From the NCBI GenBank assembly GCA_026389975.1, contig JAPLGV010000344.1, positions 1 through 9,481 of the forward strand: a stretch of DNA of 9,481 nucleotides, given 5' to 3'. Positions 1 to 6,719 of this stretch are shown here, in pieces (within the stretch, counting starts at the first letter, position 1; every line of letters starts with the position of its first letter). A program made the translations under genes and the position numbers. The notes under the pieces are model-generated. The model was given only the letters and a program-made list of their open reading frames with translations. It was not told where the DNA came from and ran no database searches. This DNA is from Chloroflexota bacterium. GTDB taxonomy: Bacteria; Chloroflexota; Anaerolineae; Anaerolineales; Villigracilaceae.

Positions 1-124
1 CTTGAAAAATAGCCATTATGCGGTCACGCAGCGCAACCTGGGAGTGGCTAATTTTGTGAGCTAACCACTATCTTGACCTCAGAGCCCACACAGCTGCCCC
101 GGACGCAGGTGCCCGAGGAGAGCA
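1..124 (+). other. Structured non-coding region, possible 3' part of an unidentified RNA
   Basis: No plausible coding frame is seen on either strand. Read as + strand RNA, bases 5-15 pair with 45-55 (AGCCA with UGGCU, continuing outward through A-U pairs with one mismatch). A small hairpin, UGCG-GUCA-CGCA, lies inside. Further right are the possible stems GUGAGCU with AGCCCAC (one mismatch), CUGC with GCAG, and GUGC with GCAC. The region runs straight into an intrinsic terminator at 125-146, which fits the end of a transcript entering from the left edge. I looked for hallmarks of tmRNA (T-arm, CCA end), RNase P RNA (ACAGAACCC-type P4 strand), SRP RNA (GGAAG/GNRA tip) and common riboswitches and found none. 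6S RNA cannot be excluded by eye. It could also be the 3' UTR of a gene outside the window. Confidence 0.35.
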
Positions 125-146
125 CGGAGGTTTACCTTCGTTTTTA
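125..146 (+). terminator. Intrinsic terminator of a transcript entering from the left
   Basis: Stem CGGAGG / CCUUCG (six pairs, one of them G-U) with loop UUUA, followed by UUUUUAUU. The arrangement fits a rho-independent terminator on the + strand, separating whatever lies left of the window from the LysM gene. Confidence 0.6.
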
Positions 147-196
147 TTCTGCGAACTTCTTGTTCTTGTCATCCAGCAGGGAGCCGTGGTGATGCT

Positions 197-216
197 TTTT
201 AGCCCACGTTTTAGCC
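197..216. repeat. Short tandem direct repeat, TTTTAGCC x2
   Basis: TTTTAGCC occurs at 197-204 and 209-216, a period of 12 bases, in the gap upstream of the LysM promoter. On its own it could be chance. It is listed because a second direct repeat with similar spacing follows at 225-250. The rest of 147-249 shows nothing else that I can identify. Confidence 0.4.
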
Positions 217-224
217 ACTCCCCG

Positions 225-250
225 CAACCCACCGCTGTCAACCCACCGCT
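225..250. repeat. Perfect 12-base tandem direct repeat next to a promoter
   Basis: CAACCCACCGCT occurs at 225-236 and 239-250, separated by GT (period 14). The last T of the second copy is the first base of the -35 element of the LysM promoter. Direct repeats at this position are typical binding sites for tandem-binding activators or repressors. No regulator can be named from the sequence. Confidence 0.6.
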
Positions 251-278
251 TGACGATATAGAAAGGTTGTGCTAGTAT
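250..278 (+). promoter_or_regulatory. Sigma70-type promoter of the LysM lipoprotein gene
   Basis: The -35 element TTGACG (250-255) and the -10 element TAGTAT (273-278) are separated by 17 bases, the ideal spacing. Transcription would begin near 285, giving a leader of about 40 nt before the ATG at 325. The Shine-Dalgarno AAGGAGGA lies at 313-320. Confidence 0.7.
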
Positions 279-324
279 CACCCTAGAATTCAATAAAAGG
301 AAGACCGTTCTTAAGGAGGAAACC

Positions 325-993
325 ATGGTCAAGAAAATATCGTTGATTTTCATACTTGGTCTGGCAGCCATGCTGTTGCTCGTTGCCTGTCAGCGCGCCG
401 CTTCGACATCCCTGGCTACACCGACCGGGACCATCCAGCCAGGCATTTTGAGCCAAGTACAAATGATCGGTACCACACAAATGATACAGACGATGACAGC
501 CATGTCTCAGGCGATTACTCCTGGTGGTAGCCTCCCCACCTCCACGCTGGTTGGCACCCCCAATACCTTCACACTGGTACCGCCGACCGGAGCTGCTTCC
601 ACACCGGAAGCCGGAATCACGCCGGTTGTCATTGTGCCAAGTTCCACACCCGGGATTCCCGCAACTTACACTCTCATGCCAGGCGAGTTCCCTTATTGCA
701 TTGCCCGCCGCTTCAACATTAACCAGGCTGAACTGTTAACCCTGAACGGCCTGACCAGTGCAGAACTCTTGCAACCCGGTACTGTTTTAAGCATTCCACA
801 AACTGGCAATCCCTTCGTAGGCGAACGCTCTCTGCTTCCTCATCCCGGCACATTTACTGTCTCATCTACTGAGGATACCATCTACAAAGTGGCCTGCTAC
901 TATGGCGACATTGACCCTACGCAAATTATCGCAGCAAACAGCCTGATATCACCTTATACGCTGCAAATCAACGAGACTCTAAACATTCCGTAG
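325..993 (+). CDS. LysM-domain lipoprotein
   Basis: The product is a 222-residue predicted lipoprotein with two LysM modules, probably anchored outside the cytoplasmic membrane and binding peptidoglycan or another N-acetylglucosamine polymer. The N-terminus has Lys3-Lys4, a hydrophobic stretch (5-21) and the lipobox L19-V-A-C22, so Cys22 should be lipidated after signal peptidase II cleavage. Residues 23-113 are rich in Thr, Pro, Ser and Gly and look like an extended linker. LysM 1 spans about 114-158 (starts YTLMPGEFPYCIARRF, ends LSIP). LysM 2 spans about 174-222 (TFTV to LNIP). Each carries one cysteine at a similar place (Cys125, Cys191). There is no catalytic domain, so a structural or scaffold role is inferred. 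The start is supported by AAGGAGGA five bases upstream and by the signal peptide. The gene has its own promoter and terminator. Confidence 0.85.
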   Translation: MVKKISLIFILGLAAMLLLVACQRAASTSLATPTGTIQPGILSQVQMIGTTQMIQTMTAMSQAITPGGSLPTSTLVGTPNTFTLVPPTGAASTPEAGITPVVIVPSSTPGIPATYTLMPGEFPYCIARRFNINQAELLTLNGLTSAELLQPGTVLSIPQTGNPFVGERSLLPHPGTFTVSSTEDTIYKVACYYGDIDPTQIIAANSLISPYTLQINETLNIP

Positions 994-1011
994 AATTGCG
1001 GCAACACCATG

Positions 1012-1044
1012 CACCCAGGCAGATCCCGCCTGGGTGTTTTTTTT
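1012..1044 (+). terminator. Strong intrinsic terminator between the LysM and NUDIX genes
   Basis: Perfect 9-bp stem CACCCAGGC / GCCUGGGUG (1012-1020 with 1028-1036), a 7-base loop and then eight consecutive U residues (1037-1044). It ends the LysM transcript. It directly abuts the ribosome binding site of the next gene, so it may also act as an attenuator for that gene. Confidence 0.9.
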
Positions 1045-1048
1045 GGAG
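1045..1048 (+). promoter_or_regulatory. Ribosome binding site that fixes the NUDIX start
   Basis: GGAG begins on the base after the terminator U-tract, with five bases between it and the ATG at 1054. An in-frame ATG at 1009 would place the first 12 or so codons inside the terminator hairpin and U-tract and has no Shine-Dalgarno, so 1054 is preferred. Confidence 0.75.
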
Positions 1049-1053
1049 ACCGA

Positions 1054-1590
1054 ATGGCATTCGAATTGCTGAGATCTGAAATTGTCTATCCAGGGCGCGC
1101 CTTCACCGTCCGCCGCGATACACTGCGCCTGCCAGATGGTCGTGAGACCAGGTTCGACATCGTGGAACATATTGGTTCGGTAGTCATCGTACCGGTGGAC
1201 GACGAGGGGAACCTGCTTTTCGTCCGCCAGTACCGGCACGCAGCGGGACTGGATCTCCTGGAACTGCCCGCCGGGACCCTCGACGATGGCGAAGACCCGG
1301 AGGCGTGCGCCCAGCGCGAGGTCCGGGAAGAGACGGGCATGGCCGCGGGGAAATTGGAACTCCTGGGCGGATTCTATCTGGCCCCCGGTTACTCCACCGA
1401 ATACATGTACGTCTACCTGGCGACCGACTTGCGTTACGACCCATTGGAGGCCGACGCCGACGAGTTCCTTTCCGTCGAGCGCGTCCCGTTAGCCGAGGCG
1501 CTGGCAATGTGTGAACGCGGCGAAATCCCGGATGCGAAGTCGCTGGCTGCGTTCCTCCTGGCACGCGAGCACCTGGAAAAGCAAAAATAG
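1054..1590 (+). CDS. NUDIX hydrolase, ADP-ribose pyrophosphatase-like
   Basis: The product is a 178-residue NUDIX hydrolase of the ADP-ribose pyrophosphatase (NudF/ADPRase) type. The likely reaction is cleavage of ADP-ribose to AMP and ribose 5-phosphate in the cytoplasm. The NUDIX box is complete at residues 74-96: Gly74, then Glu80, then the metal-binding core REVREETG (88-95). Family markers on either side are VRQYRHAAG (57-65), the ELPAG stretch (70-74) before the box, and APGYSTE (110-116) after it. Length is usual for the family. Substrate specificity is inferred from these markers only; other nucleoside diphosphate sugars are possible. No promoter is visible between the upstream terminator and the start, so expression may depend on read-through. 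By eye the gene is clearly richer in G+C than the LysM gene before it and the flavoprotein gene after PFOR. Confidence 0.85.
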   Translation: MAFELLRSEIVYPGRAFTVRRDTLRLPDGRETRFDIVEHIGSVVIVPVDDEGNLLFVRQYRHAAGLDLLELPAGTLDDGEDPEACAQREVREETGMAAGKLELLGGFYLAPGYSTEYMYVYLATDLRYDPLEADADEFLSVERVPLAEALAMCERGEIPDAKSLAAFLLAREHLEKQK

Positions 1591-1603
1591 AGCCGTTTTT
1601 TTG

Positions 1604-1634
1604 GTGACAAGTCGCAGTAGTATTTGTGTATAAA
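1604..1634 (+). promoter_or_regulatory. Possible promoter of the PFOR operon
   Basis: GTGACA (1604-1609) resembles a -35 element and TATAAA (1629-1634) a -10 element, with 19 bases between them (18 if TGACAA at 1605-1610 is used). The spacing is a little long, so the call is moderate. It would give a leader of about 90 nt carrying the dyad at 1691-1708. The Shine-Dalgarno AAGGAG is at 1720-1725. Confidence 0.45.
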
Positions 1635-1690
1635 ATAACTATCGCTGGTAAACCGGGGGGAATACACTCATATATTGGTACATCAGACAT

Positions 1691-1708
1691 ACACAGAATT
1701 GCCTGTGT
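1691..1708. promoter_or_regulatory. Inverted repeat ACACAG-N6-CTGTGT upstream of PFOR
   Basis: A perfect 6-bp dyad with a 6-base centre (AATTGC) lies 26 bases before the PFOR start. The 6-6-6 geometry suits a dimeric DNA-binding regulator such as a member of the CRP/FNR superfamily, but the half-site is not the classic TGTGA or TTGAT. It may instead form a small mRNA hairpin ahead of the ribosome binding site. Confidence 0.4.
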
Positions 1709-1734
1709 TATCCTATTTGAAGGAGTAAAGTTAT

Positions 1735-4700
1735 ATGGAACGCCAAAAGGTTACGATTGATGGGAATGAAGCCACCGCTTCAATCGCCTATCGCACCAAT
1801 GAAATCTGCGCAATCTATCCGATTACACCCTCTTCCAATATGGGGGAGTTTGCCGATGACTGGTCGGCGATTAAGCGCAAGAACATCTGGGGAACCGTCC
1901 CGCTGGTAATAGAGATGCAATCCGAAGGCGGTGCCTCCGGCGCAGTCCACGGAGCACTCCAGACCGGTGCACTGACCACCACTTTCACAGCCAGCCAGGG
2001 TTTACTGCTGATGATCCCTAATATGTTCAAGATCGCCGGGGAATTAACCAGCACTGTTTTCCACGTGTCGGCCCGGACGGTAGCAACCCATGCCCTCTCG
2101 ATCTTCGGCGACCACTCCGACGTGATGGCCGTCCGTCAGACCGGCTGGGCGATGCTTCCCTCCGGATCGGTACAGGAAGCGCACGATATGGCATTGATTG
2201 CCCAGGCCGCCACGCTGGAAGCGCGTGTGCCGTTCCTGCACTTCTTCGATGGCTTCCGCACTTCGCACGAAGTGGATAAAATCGAGCAGTTGAATGATGA
2301 CGACTTGCGGGCAATGATTGACGATGAGCTCGTCCGCGCCCACCGCGCCCGCGCCCTTTCGCCCAATCATCCAGTACTGCGCGGTTCCGCTCAGAACCCG
2401 GATGTGTTCTTCCAGGCGCGCGAGACCATCAACCCGTTCTACATCAAAGTCCCTGGCATCGTCCAGAAAGCGATGGACAAGTTCGCCAAGCTGACCGGCC
2501 GTGCCTATCACCTGTTCGATTATGCAGGTGCTCCGGATGCTGAGCGCGTGGTAATCATTATGGCCTCCGGCGGCGAGACCGCCGAAGCAACCGTGCATTA
2601 TCTGGTCGAGAGGGGTGAAAAAGTAGGTGTCATCCGCGTGCGCCTGTACCGCCCGTTCGACACAACTGCTTTTCTCAAGTCCCTGCCCAAGACCGTCAAA
2701 TCCATTGCCGTGCTCGACCGCACCAAGGAACCCGGCGCATCTGGCGAACCGCTCTATCTGGATGTAACCAGCACCCTGTTCGAGAATGGATGTCAGGGTA
2801 TTAAGGTTATTGGCGGACGCTATGGGCTGTCATCAAAAGAATTTACCCCCGCCATGGTCAAGGCCGTCTTCGACGAACTCAAGAAAGCCGACCCAAAAAA
2901 TCATTTCGTGGTCGGTATCAACGAAGACGTGACCCACTCCAGCCTGGATTACGACCCGAATTTCTCAGTTGAGCATCCTGAGACCGTGCGCTGCCTCTTC
3001 TTCGGTCTGGGTTCGGATGGTACTGTCGGCGCAAACAAGAACTCGATCAAAATCATCGGCGAAGAGACTAACAACAACGCCCAGGGCTATTTCTACTACG
3101 ACTCCAAAAAGGCCGGCACTTTGACGGTCTCACACCTGCGCTTTGGCCCCAAACCGATCCAGGCCCCATACCTGATCACCCCCAACACCGCCAACTTCGT
3201 CGCCTGCCACCAGTTCAGCTTCCTGGAGCGCTTTGACTTCACCAAGTACGCCCAGCCTGGCGCGGTTTTTCTTGTGAACAGTCTGCATGGGCCGGAGGAA
3301 ATCTGGGATAAGCTGCCGCAAGAAGTTCAGAAAGACATCATCGAGAAGAAACTCAGGTTCTACACTATCAACGCCTATGATGTAGCCGAAAAGACCGGTA
3401 TGGGCAGCCGCGTCAATACCATCATGCAGACCTGCTTCTTCGCCATTTCCGGCATCCTGCCGCGCGACGAAGCCATCGAGCAGATTAAGAAAGCCATCCA
3501 GAAGACCTATGGCAAACGCGGCGAAGCCGTCGTCCTGAAGAACTACGCGGCAGTGGATCAGACTCTGGTCAACCTGCACCAGGTCAAAGTGCCCGGTAAA
3601 GTAACCAGCACTTTCACCCGCCGCGCCCCGGTCCCGGCAGATGCGCCAGCCTTTGTGCGCGACGTGCTCGGTCCTATGATCGCCTTCGAAGGCGATACCA
3701 TCCCGGTGTCTGCCATGCCCGTGGATGGCACCTTCCCCACCGGCACGACCAAGTGGGAGAAGCGCAATATCGCCCTGGAAATCCCGGTCTGGGAACCCGA
3801 CCTGTGCATCCAGTGCGGCAAGTGCGTCTTTGTGTGCCCGCATGCCGTAATCCGGCACAAGGTATACGATAAGAAATTCCTCGAGAAGGCCCCGAAGACC
3901 TTCAAGTCCATGGACTCCAAGTTCAAGGAATTCCCTGGCATGGCCTATACCGTCCAGGTGGCGCCTGAGGATTGCACCGGCTGCACGTTGTGCGTGGAAG
4001 CCTGCCCGGCCAAGGATAAGACCAACCCGGCCCGCAAATCCATCAACATGGCTCCACAGCCGCCACTGCGCGAAACCGAAGTTCCAAACTGGGAGTTCTT
4101 CCTGTCCCTGCCTGAAACTGACCGCACAGCCATTAACCTCGGTACCATCAAAAACTCGCAACTGCTCGAACCGCTCTTCGAGTTCTCAGGGGCGTGCGCA
4201 GGTTGCGGTGAAACGCCTTATATAAAACTGATGTCGCAGTTGTTTGGCGACCGCGCCATTATCGCCAATGCCACAGGTTGTACCTCCATCTATGGCGGCA
4301 ACCTGCCGACGACACCCTACACATTCAACAAAGACGGACGCGGCCCGGCCTGGTCCAACTCGCTGTTCGAAGACAATGCTGAATTCGGCCTGGGCTTCCG
4401 CCTTACGCTAGACAAGCAACTCGAATATGCCAGCGATATCCTGCCGACCTTCGTCAACGAACTCGGCCAGAACCTCGTGGACAGCCTGCTCAAAGCCGAC
4501 CAGACCACCGACCTGGGCATCAAGCAGCAACGCGAGCGCGTCGAAGCCCTCAAGCAGAAACTTGCCCACTCCAAGAACCCGCAGGCCAAGAACCTGGCTG
4601 CCGTCGCTGACTCGTTCGCCAAGAAGTCGGTCTGGATTATTGGTGGCGATGGTTGGGCTTATGACATTGGTTACGGCGGTCTCGACCATGTTCTGTCCAC

Positions 4701-5292
4701 CGGCCGCAACGTCAATTTACTGGTGCTCGACACGGAGGTCTACTCGAATACAGGCGGTCAGGCATCCAAGGCCACGCCGCGCGGCGCTGTGGCCCGTTTT
4801 GCAGCATCAGGCAAGGGCCTTTCAAAGAAAGACCTGGGCCTGATGGCCATTGCTTACGGCTATGTCTATGTGGCGCGCGTCGCCATGGGTTACAGTGACC
4901 AGCACACGCTGAAAGCCTTCATCGAAGCCGAGGCCTACAACGGCCCATCCATCATTATCGCTTACAGCCACTGCATCGCCCACGGCATTGACATGGCTAA
5001 AGGCCTCGAACAGCAGAAACTGGCCGTCCAGTCCGGTCTCTGGCCGCTCTATCGCTACGATCCGCGCCTGGCTGCAGAAGGCAAGAATCCGCTGCAGATT
5101 GATTGCAAAGAGCCGACTGTGCCGGTGGAGCAATATATGTACAACGAGACCCGCTTCCGCATGTTGACCCAGAGTGACGAAGCGCGTGCTGAGACTCTGC
5201 TTAAACTGTCCAGCCAAGACGCCAAAGCCCGCTGGAACTTCTATTCCCAGCTGGCTGCCATGCACTTCGGTGAAACATCAGAACAGAAATAA
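1735..5292 (+). CDS. nifJ: Pyruvate:ferredoxin (flavodoxin) oxidoreductase, single-chain
   Basis: The 1185-residue enzyme converts pyruvate and CoA to acetyl-CoA and CO2 (reversibly), passing electrons to ferredoxin or flavodoxin in the cytoplasm. All domains of the homodimeric type are present. The N-terminal domain I has YPITPSS (Thr31), SEGGAS (Glu64) and SARTVATHA (Arg114), the positions known to contact substrate or cofactor in the Desulfovibrio africanus enzyme. The ferredoxin-like domain holds two 4Fe-4S motifs: Cys691, 694, 697, 701 and Cys747, 750, 753, 757. The proximal cluster ligands are Cys821, 824, 849 and 1080. The thiamine diphosphate motif runs from GDG (971-973) to SNTGGQ (1004-1009). 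No key residue is missing. The C-terminus lacks the long extension that shields the D. africanus enzyme from oxygen. The start has AAGGAG nine bases upstream. It is probably co-transcribed with the flavoprotein gene that follows. Confidence 0.97.
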   Translation: MERQKVTIDGNEATASIAYRTNEICAIYPITPSSNMGEFADDWSAIKRKNIWGTVPLVIEMQSEGGASGAVHGALQTGALTTTFTASQGLLLMIPNMFKIAGELTSTVFHVSARTVATHALSIFGDHSDVMAVRQTGWAMLPSGSVQEAHDMALIAQAATLEARVPFLHFFDGFRTSHEVDKIEQLNDDDLRAMIDDELVRAHRARALSPNHPVLRGSAQNPDVFFQARETINPFYIKVPGIVQKAMDKFAKLTGRAYHLFDYAGAPDAERVVIIMASGGETAEATVHYLVERGEKVGVIRVRLYRPFDTTAFLKSLPKTVKSIAVLDRTKEPGASGEPLYLDVTSTLFENGCQGIKVIGGRYGLSSKEFTPAMVKAVFDELKKADPKNHFVVGINEDVTHSSLDYDPNFSVEHPETVRCLFFGLGSDGTVGANKNSIKIIGEETNNNAQGYFYYDSKKAGTLTVSHLRFGPKPIQAPYLITPNTANFVACHQFSFLERFDFTKYAQPGAVFLVNSLHGPEEIWDKLPQEVQKDIIEKKLRFYTINAYDVAEKTGMGSRVNTIMQTCFFAISGILPRDEAIEQIKKAIQKTYGKRGEAVVLKNYAAVDQTLVNLHQVKVPGKVTSTFTRRAPVPADAPAFVRDVLGPMIAFEGDTIPVSAMPVDGTFPTGTTKWEKRNIALEIPVWEPDLCIQCGKCVFVCPHAVIRHKVYDKKFLEKAPKTFKSMDSKFKEFPGMAYTVQVAPEDCTGCTLCVEACPAKDKTNPARKSINMAPQPPLRETEVPNWEFFLSLPETDRTAINLGTIKNSQLLEPLFEFSGACAGCGETPYIKLMSQLFGDRAIIANATGCTSIYGGNLPTTPYTFNKDGRGPAWSNSLFEDNAEFGLGFRLTLDKQLEYASDILPTFVNELGQNLVDSLLKADQTTDLGIKQQRERVEALKQKLAHSKNPQAKNLAAVADSFAKKSVWIIGGDGWAYDIGYGGLDHVLSTGRNVNLLVLDTEVYSNTGGQASKATPRGAVARFAASGKGLSKKDLGLMAIAYGYVYVARVAMGYSDQHTLKAFIEAEAYNGPSIIIAYSHCIAHGIDMAKGLEQQKLAVQSGLWPLYRYDPRLAAEGKNPLQIDCKEPTVPVEQYMYNETRFRMLTQSDEARAETLLKLSSQDAKARWNFYSQLAAMHFGETSEQK

Positions 5293-5296
5293 CGTG

Positions 5297-5335
5297 TTCA
5301 AAATGGGACAGAGTTTCACTCTGTCCCATTTTGAA
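5297..5335. repeat. Perfect 18-bp palindrome between PFOR and the flavoprotein gene
   Basis: The left arm at 5297-5314 (TTCAAAATGGGACAGAGT) is the exact reverse complement of the right arm at 5318-5335, with a 3-base centre, TTC. It starts four bases after the PFOR stop codon. There is no T-tract on either strand, so it does not look like a normal terminator. As RNA it would be a very stable hairpin able to protect the PFOR message end, be cut by RNase III or set the ratio of the two products. It could also be a copy of a dispersed palindromic repeat. Confidence 0.85.
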
Positions 5336-5359
5336 AAAGAACTAAGCAAAGGAGAAATA

Positions 5360-6361
5360 ATGGTGGACCTTTCAACGACCTATCTTGGTCTCAAACTCAA
5401 GAACCCACTGGTAGCTTCTGCCTCGCCACTGTCGGAAAAAGTGGAAACCGTCAAAAAACTGGAAGAGGCCGGGATTGCGGCGATAGTGATGTACTCACTT
5501 TTTGAAGAACAAGTCATCCACGAAAGCCTTGAGTTGGACCATTTCCTGTTTTATGGTTCAGAATCTTCTGCTGAAATTGACTCATTCTATCCCCAGAGTG
5601 GAACTTACACTCTCAAAGCAGATGCCTATATTGAAACACTCAAGAAAATCAAGCAGGCAGTCAATATCCCCGTTATCGGCAGCCTGAATGGCGTCTCCAC
5701 TGGTGGCTGGATCAAATATGCCAAAAAAATTGAAGATGCAGGTGCAGATGCTCTGGAACTCAATCTCTATTTCCTCCCCACCGACCCGGCGCTGACTGCC
5801 ACCCAGATTGAAGAGAACTACATCACTCTTGTCCACGATGTGCGCAATAGCATCAAAATTCCCCTCGCTGTTAAACTCAGCCCGTTCTTTACCGCCATCC
5901 CTAACATCGCCAAACGGCTGGTCGAAGCCGGAGCAAATGGTCTTGTGCTCTTCAACCGTTTCTACCAGCCCGATCTCGACCTGGAAACCCTGGAAGTCGC
6001 CCCGAACCTGGTTTTAAGCACCTCGAACGAACTACGCCTGCCCTTGCGCTGGATCGCCATTCTCTACGGACACATCAACGCCGACCTGGCACTCACCAGC
6101 GGCATCCACACGGCTGAAGATGTAATTAAAGCCAGCATGGCCGGTGCCAGTGTGGCAATGACGACCTCGGAACTGCTTGCAAAAGGAATCGGCCGCGTCC
6201 CCGTCATCCTGTCTGACTTGGAAAAGTGGATGACCGGTCACGATTACGAGTCCATCAAGCAAATGAAAGGCAGCCTGAGCCAGAAGTCGGTTAAAGAACC
6301 GGCCGCCTACGAACGCGCAAACTACATGAAAGTGTTAAATTCCTTCAAATCTCTGCCGTAA
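5360..6361 (+). CDS. Dihydroorotate dehydrogenase-like flavoprotein
   Basis: The 333-residue FMN-binding TIM-barrel protein belongs to the DHOD-like group, not to true PyrD. Features seen are an N-terminal LGLKLKNPLVAS (9-20), the SLFEEQ motif (46-51), GSLNG (107-111), ELN (133-135), VKLSP (171-175, Lys172), FNRF (198-201), and a C-terminal FMN phosphate-binding stretch beginning SGIHTAEDVI (247-256). Where true class 1 enzymes have N-x-S-C-P-N with a catalytic Cys or Ser, this protein reads NLYFLP (135-140), so the usual catalytic base is absent. The Lys of the N-terminal KT motif is also not there. Its substrate is unknown. The adjacency to PFOR on the same strand suggests a role tied to ferredoxin or pyruvate metabolism; this is inference. 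The start at 5360 follows AAAGGAG at 5348-5354. Longer in-frame starts would lie inside PFOR and cross the palindrome. Confidence 0.85.
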   Translation: MVDLSTTYLGLKLKNPLVASASPLSEKVETVKKLEEAGIAAIVMYSLFEEQVIHESLELDHFLFYGSESSAEIDSFYPQSGTYTLKADAYIETLKKIKQAVNIPVIGSLNGVSTGGWIKYAKKIEDAGADALELNLYFLPTDPALTATQIEENYITLVHDVRNSIKIPLAVKLSPFFTAIPNIAKRLVEAGANGLVLFNRFYQPDLDLETLEVAPNLVLSTSNELRLPLRWIAILYGHINADLALTSGIHTAEDVIKASMAGASVAMTTSELLAKGIGRVPVILSDLEKWMTGHDYESIKQMKGSLSQKSVKEPAAYERANYMKVLNSFKSLP

Positions 6362-6386
6362 AAACGGCCTATTAGGCGCACAACAC

Positions 6387-6424
6387 ACAGCCCCTGCAGT
6401 TAGTTGCAGGGGCTGTCCTTTTCT
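6387..6424 (+). terminator. Intrinsic terminator of the PFOR operon
   Basis: Perfect 12-bp stem ACAGCCCCTGCA / TGCAGGGGCTGT with the 6-base loop GTTAGT, followed by CCTTTTCT. The T-rich side is on the + strand. The - strand side reads GTGTGTTGTGC and is poor, but the hairpin lies 20 bases past the infA stop and may also slow transcription arriving from the right. Confidence 0.85.
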
Positions 6425-6444
6425 ATTAGTGCAGACGGAACCGG

Positions 6445-6693
6445 TTATTCAACCACCTCAGGTTCTCCGCCGGACTTCTTCTGGCGATAGGTGATACGTC
6501 CGCGGGTCAAATCGTAGGGGGACATCTCAACCTTAACATGATCCCCGAGCAGGATACGGATGTAATACTTGCGCATCTTGCCCGAAAGATAGGCCAAAAC
6601 CTCATGCCCGTTATCGAGTCGGACCCGGAACTGAGTCCCGGGTAATGCCTCGATTACCAGCCCCTCAACCTGAATCTTATCTTCATTTGCCAT
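6445..6693 (-). CDS. infA: Translation initiation factor IF-1
   Basis: The 82-residue IF-1 is the small OB-fold factor that binds the 30S A site during initiation. The family core is clear: GLVIEALPGTQFRVRLDNGH (11-30), SGKMRKYYIRILLGD (37-51) and SPYDLTRGRI (58-67). The usual length is about 72, and the extra residues form an acidic tail, GGEPEVVE, after the OB fold. The start has GGAGG at 6698-6702, four bases upstream. It lies 26 bases behind rpsU with no promoter or terminator between them, so the two are almost certainly one operon. In many bacteria infA is in the ribosomal protein cluster near rpmJ or rpsM; this location behind an rRNA operon is unusual. Confidence 0.95.
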   Translation of the reverse strand: MANEDKIQVEGLVIEALPGTQFRVRLDNGHEVLAYLSGKMRKYYIRILLGDHVKVEMSPYDLTRGRITYRQKKSGGEPEVVE

Positions 6694-6719
6694 AAAGCCT
6701 CCAGTCCCGTTTCGCTGGT

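Noticed and set aside
144..371. A 75-codon frame on the - strand overlapping the LysM promoter
   Set aside because: It starts inside the LysM gene, crosses its promoter and repeats, has no recognisable domain and ends in the terminator of another transcript.
1009..1053. Upstream ATG for the NUDIX gene
   Set aside because: It would be translated through the terminator hairpin and U-tract, lacks a Shine-Dalgarno, and adds residues not expected for the family.
1184..1690. A 168-codon open frame antisense to the NUDIX gene
   Set aside because: Low-complexity Arg/Pro/Gly-rich translation typical of the reverse strand of a GC-rich gene; the + strand frame has a complete NUDIX box.
3130..4161. A 343-codon open frame antisense to PFOR
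   Set aside because: It mirrors the codon structure of the PFOR gene, has no ribosome binding site or recognisable domain, and overlaps the conserved ferredoxin domain on the other strand.
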